Shown here: positions 15,325-20,009 of the stretch, one piece after another
Position numbering within the stretch: position 1 is the stretch's first letter
How the letters are laid out: each line of letters starts with the position of its first letter
Assembly: GCA_050014355.1 (NCBI GenBank)
Contig: JBEKDL010000045.1
Span: 1-20,009, forward strand
Length of the DNA stretch: 20,009 nucleotides
Reading direction: 5' to 3'
Source of the DNA: Fen-1077 sp050014355
GTDB taxonomy: Bacteria > Chloroflexota > Dehalococcoidia > Dehalococcoidales > RBG-16-60-22
Notes under the pieces: model-generated
Database searches by the model: none
What the model saw: the letters and a program-made list of their open reading frames with translations, nothing else
Told to the model about the DNA's origin: nothing
Made by a program: the position numbers and the translations under genes

Positions 15325-16209
15325 ATGGTATCGCGTTTTAAAGAAGCCCTCAACTCCGGTAAATTTGTCATTACCAGCGAGGTTGCTCCGCCCAAGGGGA
15401 CTAACCTGGAAAAGATGCTCCACCACATCGATATTCTCAAGGATAGGGTGGATGCCATCAACGTTACCGACCACCAGAGCTCCGTGATGCGTTTCCCCTC
15501 CCTGGGCGGTTGCCTGGCCATCAAAGAGAAAGGCGGCGAAGCTATCATGCAGATGACCTGCCGCGACCGTAACCGCATGGCCCTCGAGGCCGATCTTCTG
15601 TTTGCTTATTGCCGCGGCATCGGGAACGTCCTCTGCCTCACCGGTGATGCCGTGCCCGTCGGCGACCACAAAGAAGCTAAAGGCGTCTTCGACCTCGATT
15701 CCCTGCAGCTTTTAAAGGCGATCCGCCAGCTCGCTGCCGGCCAGGACCTCGGCGGCAACAAGCTGGAAGGGGCGGTGGAGTTTTGCGCCGGGGCTATCGT
15801 CACCCCGGAGGCACGGCCCATCGAGCCGCAGCTGATTAAATTTGAAAAAAAAGTCGAGGCCGGTGCCGAGTTTTTCCAGACCCAGGCCATCTACGATTTA
15901 GAAAATTTTACCAGGTTCATGGAATATGCCCATAAATTCAAGACCAAGATACTGGCCGGTATTGTCCTTCTATCATCGGCCCGCATGGCGAAATACATGA
16001 CGGAAAACGTTCCCGGCATCTTCGTTCCGCAGAACTTGATTGACGAACTGTCCAAAGTACCTAAGGAAGCGATGTTAACCAAAGGAATAGAGATTGCGGG
16101 GCGGACAATTGCCGCCCTGAAGAAAAGCGCTGTCTGCGATGGCGTTCATATCATGGCTATCGGCAGGGAGGAAGTGGTGCCGGATATTCTGGCCGCTGCG
16201 GGACTCTAA
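15325..16209 (+). CDS. metF: MetF, 5,10-methylene-tetrahydrofolate reductase
   Basis: This 294-residue FAD-dependent TIM-barrel enzyme reduces methylene-THF to methyl-THF, the last folate step of the Wood-Ljungdahl methyl branch and the methyl source for methionine. Visible features are the first strand with the catalytic-type Glu (VITSEVAPPKG), VTDHQSSVMRFPSLGG, MQMTCRDRNRMAL, the CLTGDAVPVGDHKEAKGVFDLDS flavin/folate region in two pieces, and FFQTQAIYDLENF. It has no regulatory C-terminal extension. The start has AAGGAC upstream. It is the last gene of the unit; a short hairpin lies about 36 bases after its stop. Being next to MetV indicates the acetogen-type MetFV complex, which cannot take electrons without a partner module. 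Confidence 0.95.
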   Translation: MVSRFKEALNSGKFVITSEVAPPKGTNLEKMLHHIDILKDRVDAINVTDHQSSVMRFPSLGGCLAIKEKGGEAIMQMTCRDRNRMALEADLLFAYCRGIGNVLCLTGDAVPVGDHKEAKGVFDLDSLQLLKAIRQLAAGQDLGGNKLEGAVEFCAGAIVTPEARPIEPQLIKFEKKVEAGAEFFQTQAIYDLENFTRFMEYAHKFKTKILAGIVLLSSARMAKYMTENVPGIFVPQNLIDELSKVPKEAMLTKGIEIAGRTIAALKKSAVCDGVHIMAIGREEVVPDILAAAGL

Positions 16210-16519
16210 GTAAATTTCTTACGTGCAACCTATACTTATGCTATTTGCGTAAAACGCAAGATTATACTAGCAGACAAAACATCCTAAAAGTTCTTTCTAT
16301 TGTGCAGTGTCGCCCTATCGCATCACATTTTGAGTTATTGGGGTGAACGTCAACCGGAAATCTACCAGGTCTCTTTCACCGGGTGAGAGGATGAAGAGTG
16401 AATTCATCATCCTTGACAAGAATTGTTCGAATAAGATATCATCTTGGAGCATTGCTAAAATCATTTCAAGAGAATAAATTCACAAATCAGTAATCATACA
16501 TCAGAAAGAAGGAGGAAAT
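16210..16519. other. Intergenic region between metF and the TRAP genes
   Basis: No gene is visible in this 310-base gap. A perfect hairpin TTGCGT-AAA-ACGCAA lies at 16245-16259, without a T-run after it, so it is at best a weak terminator. The second half holds two adjacent dyads, a TTGACA box and a strong ribosome site for the receptor gene (AAGGAGG), entered separately. Confidence 0.5.
16373..16440 (+). promoter_or_regulatory. TRAP operon control region: two adjacent dyads and a -35 box
   Basis: A dyad centred on 16381 (CTTTCACC-G-GGTGAGAG, 16373-16389, seven of eight pairs) abuts a second dyad AGGATGA (16388-16394) and TCATCCT (16407-16413), whose centre holds the palindrome TGAATTCA (16399-16406). 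TTGACA at 16413-16418 begins at the last base of the second dyad. The -10 box is uncertain (GATATC at 16435-16440 or TAAGAT at 16432-16437). The arrangement looks like operators overlapping a promoter about 80-140 bases ahead of the receptor gene. Confidence 0.45.
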
Positions 16520-17581
16520 ATGCCAAAAAAAATATTGTTTCTATCTCTGGCACTGATTCTGGTGTTGTTTGCAGCGCTGACCAGTTGCGCCACAAAAACC
16601 CCTGCGGCAGTGCAGGTGGTAAAAGTCGCTCCCTCCACGTTACCTCCTCCCCCTGCCCTGGGACAGACCCTGGTCATCGATAACCAGCTCAAACTGATAG
16701 GGACCAATACCAAAGGCCAGGTAAAGCCGGAAATTTATTGGTCGCAAACGCTGGCCAAGGCAACCGACCTTACTTCGGCGATGCAATCAGGCCTGGCGGA
16801 TATGGCCCTTATCCGTCCCTACGGCGAACCGGGCAAGCTCCCGCTCTCTGCCGTGGGCGAAATGCCCGGCATCAGCAACGACATGTGGGCGCTCCTCTGG
16901 GCGTACTGGGACCTGATAAACCAGGAGCCCATACTGTCATCGGAAATGACCAAGTATAAAATGAAACCTATATGGACGATATACACCCAGGAAATCAATA
17001 TTATTTCCAAAGACCCGATTCGCACAGTGGCCGACTTTAAAGGCAAGAAAGTAGCCGCCGGCGGTATCGCCGCTGAAATTCTCACCAGCCTGGGAGCAGT
17101 GCCGTTGTCCATGTCACCTACCGAGCAGTATGAGGGCCTGCAACGCGGCACCGCCGATGCTATCGCCGCCCCCATCGATGCGATGCAGGTCTTCAAGTTT
17201 TTTGATGCCGGCAAGTATGTCACCTACCTGCCGCTTGGCCCGCGGCTCCAACCCTTTGTCATTAACACAGATGTCTGGAGTAAATTACCCTCCAGTTCCC
17301 AGAAAGCTATTAATAACTCTCTATCCGACCTCATTAACCTGTCATACAAGAACATGGTAGAAGATACTAACGGACAGGTCTTGCAACAGATGAAAGCTGC
17401 CGGCGTCCAGTTTATCGACCTTAGCGCCAGTGATATGGCCGCCATCCAGAAGATACGGGCAGACTACGCTGATAAGTGGGCAGCTGCTCTCGACGCGAAA
17501 GGACTGGCCGCGAGCAAAGTCCTGGCCGATTACCGGAGCCTCGCCGCGAAGTACGAAAAGAAGAGCCCTTATAAGAAGTAA
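16520..17581 (+). CDS. dctP: TRAP transporter solute-binding lipoprotein, DctP type
   Basis: The protein has 353 residues with a strong AAGGAGG ribosome site. A lipoprotein signal peptide (MPKK, hydrophobic core, LTSC) places the mature N-terminal Cys at 23; lipid anchoring is expected in a cell without an outer membrane. The fold matches TRAP DctP receptors: SAMQSGLADMAL near 86-97, the DFKGKKV block near 172-178 followed by AAEILTSLGAVPLSM, EQYEGLQRGTADA near 202-213, KYVTYLPLG near 232-240, and FVINTDVWSKLPSSSQKAI. Most DctP proteins have an Arg in the block after KGLK that binds the substrate carboxylate; here the corresponding position is Ala179. The ligand may therefore not be a simple carboxylate. 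The permease gene follows after 130 bases containing hairpins. Confidence 0.88.
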   Translation: MPKKILFLSLALILVLFAALTSCATKTPAAVQVVKVAPSTLPPPPALGQTLVIDNQLKLIGTNTKGQVKPEIYWSQTLAKATDLTSAMQSGLADMALIRPYGEPGKLPLSAVGEMPGISNDMWALLWAYWDLINQEPILSSEMTKYKMKPIWTIYTQEINIISKDPIRTVADFKGKKVAAGGIAAEILTSLGAVPLSMSPTEQYEGLQRGTADAIAAPIDAMQVFKFFDAGKYVTYLPLGPRLQPFVINTDVWSKLPSSSQKAINNSLSDLINLSYKNMVEDTNGQVLQQMKAAGVQFIDLSASDMAAIQKIRADYADKWAAALDAKGLAASKVLADYRSLAAKYEKKSPYKK

Positions 17582-17594
17582 GCTTTAGACGGAT

Positions 17595-17613
17595 TGCATC
17601 CATTTTTGATGCA
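17595..17613 (+). repeat. Hairpin after the receptor gene
   Basis: TGCATC (17595-17600) and GATGCA (17608-17613) form a perfect six-pair stem around a seven-base loop, 14 bases after the dctP stop. It could protect the upstream message from 3' decay. Confidence 0.45.
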
Positions 17614-17627
17614 TCAGGTACCTTTTT

Positions 17628-17668
17628 ACTGGTGCACTCCGTTATCGACGCGGGGTTCACCAGTTTTT
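17628..17668 (+). terminator. Putative terminator/attenuator between receptor and permease genes
   Basis: ACTGGTG (17628-17634) pairs perfectly with CACCAGT (17658-17664), and the stem ends in TTTTT. The loop is long (23 bases) and the stem is only seven pairs, so termination is probably partial. This would give more receptor than permease, which TRAP systems usually need. Confidence 0.5.
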
Positions 17669-17711
17669 AATTTCCCGGGTACTTGAGGACTTAACGTATA
17701 AAGGGGTCGGC

Positions 17712-19601
17712 ATGTTTCTCAAGGGACTGGCGAAGTTCGAAAAGGCAAGTGTTTATTTTTCAGCGGCCTTAATCTTCGTGATGATGGTCCTGACGACTCT
17801 CGACACGTTTTTGCGCGACGTGTTTAACCACCCGCTACCCGGGGTCTACGAACTGCACTCGATGCTGATAGTCGGGGTGCTTTATCTGGGCCTGGCTTAT
17901 GTGCAGTCACAGCGAAGCCATATCCGGATGGATTTATTGGCTTCGAAACTTAGCCCGGCTAATACCCTTCTTTTACAGGCCATGGGAGATGTCATTTTCC
18001 TTTGTATCTCCGGGCTGATAACCTGGAAAATGGGCATCGAGACCTGGACCGCCTTCCGCACCGGCGATTTCTTCTTCGGTGTCATCAAGTTTCCTTTATG
18101 GCCGGCGAAAGCGGCGATAACCATCGGCACCGCGACCGTCAGTGTACGCCTTATTTCGGATATCGTCCGGAGTTCGCTATGGCAATCAAGCTCTGGAATC
18201 AGCCAGAAAAGACGCTATTTCAGCCTGTCAGGGGTAGTCCTGATTTTCGCTGTTGTCTTCGCCGGGGTGATTATCGTCAATAGCCTGGGACTGTCAGCGG
18301 CGACGGTCGGCGTGATTTGCCTCATCTTTTTCCTTGTCCAGCTATTCATCGGCGTGCCTGTCGCCGCTTCGATGGCGTTCATCGGGGTCTTCGGCATCTG
18401 GATGATGACCGACGTCAGCGCCGCCCTGGGAATAGCCGGAACTGTACCCTATTCGTCCGCGGCGGAATATACCATGACCGTCTTGCCCCTTTTCGTTGTC
18501 ATGGGCATTTTTGCCGGCCTGGCCGGATTTGCCGAAAAGGGATTCGACCTCGCCAAGCGCTGGCTGGAAAATATCAAGGGCGGCGTCGTCTACGCCACGG
18601 TTATCGGCTCGACGATTTTTGCTGCCGCCACGGGCAGTGGCGCCGCGGCATGCACCGTCCTTACAAAGTTGACTCTACCGGAGATGCTAAAGCATGGCGT
18701 GAAAAAAGGGATGGCCATAGGAGTGATTGCTTCGGCGTCTACCCTCGCTATCATGATACCCCCCAGCACTCCTTTCGTCATTTACGCTATGTTGACCGGC
18801 AACTCCATCGGCAAGCTGCTCATCGCCGGGATAATCCCGGGCTTAATCGGCGCGGCTTTGATAATGATAATGGTCTATCTACGGTGCCGCTTCGACCCCA
18901 CGCAGGTAAAACAGGTGGCGGTTGGCAGCAGCTCCTGGAAACAACGTTTTTCCGCCATCCCCGGTGCCTGGGGCATCGTGCTGGTCGTAGTGATTATCAT
19001 CGGTGGTATCTTTACCGGCTTCTTTACCCCCACCGAGGCCGGGGCCATCGGCGCTTTTGTGACTTTCCTGGCCGTGATTATCCTGAAGCGAAAAAACAGG
19101 CGCGAGATACCCGGGGTACTGAAAGACTCGGCGGCAATCACCAGCACTATCATGTTCATTCTTGTCGGCGGCATAATGTTCGGCAACATGCTTTCCATAT
19201 CACGCCTGCCGGCGATGATGAGCGAATGGATAGTCGGCCTGAGCATTCCGCCAATAGCAGTGTTAATCATAATCATGTTTATTTACTTTATTCTGGGGTG
19301 TTTGATGGACTCGCTTTCGATAATGATAATCACCCTTCCCATAATATATCCACTCATTATCAAGCTGGGCTTTAATCCTATCTGGTTCGGCGTATTGATG
19401 ATACAAAATCTCGAAATTTCAGTGGTGACGCCACCCTACGGCATGAACCTGTTTATACTTAAGGGACTCTTAAAGGATACCAGCATGGGGGAAATATTCC
19501 GTGCCTCTTCCTGGTTCGTGGCCCCGATGGTCGTCACCATGGCAATTTACATTGCCTTTCCCCAGGTAGCGCTGTGGCTGCCAGGCCTGATGACAAAATA
19601 G
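17712..19601 (+). CDS. dctQM: Fused TRAP transporter permease (DctQ-DctM)
   Basis: This 629-residue membrane protein has AAGGGG upstream of its ATG. Residues 1 to about 160 are the four-helix small DctQ subunit (LDTFLRDVFNHPLPGVYELHSML, in two parts, and QSQRSHIRMDLLASKL). A linking hydrophobic segment follows near 172-195. From about 200 to the end is the large DctM subunit: LFIGVPVAASMAF, AATGSGAAACTVLTKLTLPEM, ASTLAIMIPPSTPFVIYAMLTG, FTPTEAGAIGAF, GCLMDSLSIMIITLPIIYP and TPPYGMNLFILKG. Such fusions are known in many TRAP systems. TRAP permeases are driven by a sodium or proton gradient and take substrate from the receptor. The transported compound is unknown. Confidence 0.95.
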   Translation: MFLKGLAKFEKASVYFSAALIFVMMVLTTLDTFLRDVFNHPLPGVYELHSMLIVGVLYLGLAYVQSQRSHIRMDLLASKLSPANTLLLQAMGDVIFLCISGLITWKMGIETWTAFRTGDFFFGVIKFPLWPAKAAITIGTATVSVRLISDIVRSSLWQSSSGISQKRRYFSLSGVVLIFAVVFAGVIIVNSLGLSAATVGVICLIFFLVQLFIGVPVAASMAFIGVFGIWMMTDVSAALGIAGTVPYSSAAEYTMTVLPLFVVMGIFAGLAGFAEKGFDLAKRWLENIKGGVVYATVIGSTIFAAATGSGAAACTVLTKLTLPEMLKHGVKKGMAIGVIASASTLAIMIPPSTPFVIYAMLTGNSIGKLLIAGIIPGLIGAALIMIMVYLRCRFDPTQVKQVAVGSSSWKQRFSAIPGAWGIVLVVVIIIGGIFTGFFTPTEAGAIGAFVTFLAVIILKRKNRREIPGVLKDSAAITSTIMFILVGGIMFGNMLSISRLPAMMSEWIVGLSIPPIAVLIIIMFIYFILGCLMDSLSIMIITLPIIYPLIIKLGFNPIWFGVLMIQNLEISVVTPPYGMNLFILKGLLKDTSMGEIFRASSWFVAPMVVTMAIYIAFPQVALWLPGLMTK

Positions 19602-19706
19602 TGATTCTTATGTTTAAACGATTCCTGTATGGTAATGGCTTTTACTTATTGTTCCTGGGATTGCTCGATTTTTACCCAATCTCATGAGACGGAGAACTTA
19701 AAGCGG

Positions 19707-19716
19707 GGCTTAAGCC
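19707..19716. promoter_or_regulatory. Perfect 10-bp palindrome ahead of the dehydrogenase gene
   Basis: GGCTTAAGCC at 19707-19716 is a perfect palindrome 41 bases before the dehydrogenase ATG. An eight-base palindrome CTCATGAG is at 19681-19688. Either could be an operator; no clear promoter or terminator is visible in 19602-19757. Confidence 0.3.
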
Positions 19717-19757
19717 TATCCAGATTACGAAAAGCACTTTCTGATGTGAGGATAAAA

Positions 19758-20009
19758 ATGATTAAAATTCCATCTAAAAGTAAAGCCGCCGTTCTTGTCG
19801 AGTACGGCCGGCCCCTGGAAATACGTGAATTATCCATTCCCGAGGTTGAACCCGGCGGTATCCTGGTTCGCAACGAGATGGCTTCGGTTTGCGGCACGGA
19901 TGTGCACCAGTGGCGGGGAAAAGGCCGCCCGGTACCGCTGCCTCTCGTGCCCGGCCACGAAGCGGTCGGTAAAATTGTCAAACTCGGACAGGGGCGGACC
20001 AAAGATTGT
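19758..20009 (+). CDS. Zinc-dependent alcohol dehydrogenase, N-terminal part (cut by window edge)
   Basis: I translated 84 codons from the ATG at 19758, which has GAGGAT seven bases upstream, to the window edge with no stop. The sequence is the GroES-like half of a medium-chain zinc dehydrogenase: AAVLVEYGRPLEIRE, EPGGILVRNEMASVCGTDVHQW with the catalytic zinc Cys in CGTD, and PLVPGHEAVGKIVKLG with the zinc His and Glu in PGHE. The structural-zinc region and the NAD(P)-binding fold lie outside the window. It follows the TRAP permease on the same strand, so it may oxidise the imported compound, perhaps a polyol or hydroxy compound; that is inference. Confidence 0.9.
   Translation, partial: MIKIPSKSKAAVLVEYGRPLEIRELSIPEVEPGGILVRNEMASVCGTDVHQWRGKGRPVPLPLVPGHEAVGKIVKLGQGRTKDC

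Noticed and set aside
16245..16259. Hairpin after metF as a rho-independent terminator
   Set aside because: The stem is only six pairs, rich in A/T at its base, and is followed by ATTATACTAG rather than a T-run; I left it as a note in the intergenic entry.
16520..17581. TAXI-type rather than DctP-type TRAP receptor
   Set aside because: The order of motifs (GLADMA, DFKGKKV, LGAVPLSM, EQYEGLQRGTADA, KYVTYLPLG, VINTDVWSKLP) follows the DctP family; TAXI signatures were not seen.
18317..19375. 352-codon open frame on the plus strand inside the permease gene
   Set aside because: It is a shifted frame of dctQM; its product is rich in Arg and His and has no domain features, whereas the dctQM frame has clear TRAP motifs.

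Overview
The window looks like a chromosomal segment from a strictly anaerobic bacterium with moderate GC. I favour a Chloroflexota (Dehalococcoidia-like) origin. The reasons are soluble GAF histidine kinases paired with NarL-type regulators, Wood-Ljungdahl methyl-branch genes (metV, metF), a lipoprotein TRAP receptor that suits a cell without an outer membrane, and Fe-S flavoprotein fusions. This placement is an inference from gene content. There are no rRNA or tRNA genes, CRISPR arrays or insertion sequences.

Layout. Positions 1-3319 (minus strand) hold a two-gene unit: a membrane-anchored FecR-domain protein followed by a multi-pass GAF-GGDEF-HD-GYP cyclic-di-GMP protein cut by the left edge. 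Positions 3598-4687 (minus) hold an XRE repressor overlapping an ImmA/IrrE-type zinc peptidase; the peptidase carries a fresh-looking 24-bp tandem duplication next to its active site. Positions 4810-5472 are an AT-rich accessory stretch with a very good sigma-70-type promoter, a possibly leaderless 22-codon ORF joined by ATGA to an 83-residue unknown ORF, a set of competing RNA hairpins, and the promoter region of the next genes.

Positions 5473-8381 (plus) encode a GAF histidine kinase, its NarL-type response regulator, and a REC-REC protein with a dead first receiver and no output domain. Positions 8388-16209 form one tight unit: a formate-dehydrogenase/NuoG-like Fe-S molybdopterin-family protein, a NuoE-like subunit, a 1019-residue fusion (thioredoxin-like [2Fe-2S] + NuoF + GltD/NfnB), and then MetV and MetF. 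Positions 16520-19601 encode a TRAP transporter (lipoprotein receptor plus fused DctQM permease). From 19758 a zinc alcohol dehydrogenase runs off the right edge.

How it fits together. The kinase/regulator cluster sits directly upstream of the redox operon and may control it. The large catalytic-type subunit has Tyr where formate dehydrogenases have the Mo-binding Sec/Cys, Asn in place of the neighbouring His, and other changes at substrate residues, so I do not think it is an ordinary formate dehydrogenase. With separate NADH (NuoF) and NADPH (GltD-like) sites encoded next to it, and MetV-MetF immediately downstream, the most interesting reading is an NAD(P)H-linked electron-transfer complex that feeds methylene-tetrahydrofolate reductase, in which the Mo-family subunit acts as an Fe-S scaffold or has a different chemistry. 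The closest characterised architecture I know of is the SfrAB type of NADPH oxidoreductase.
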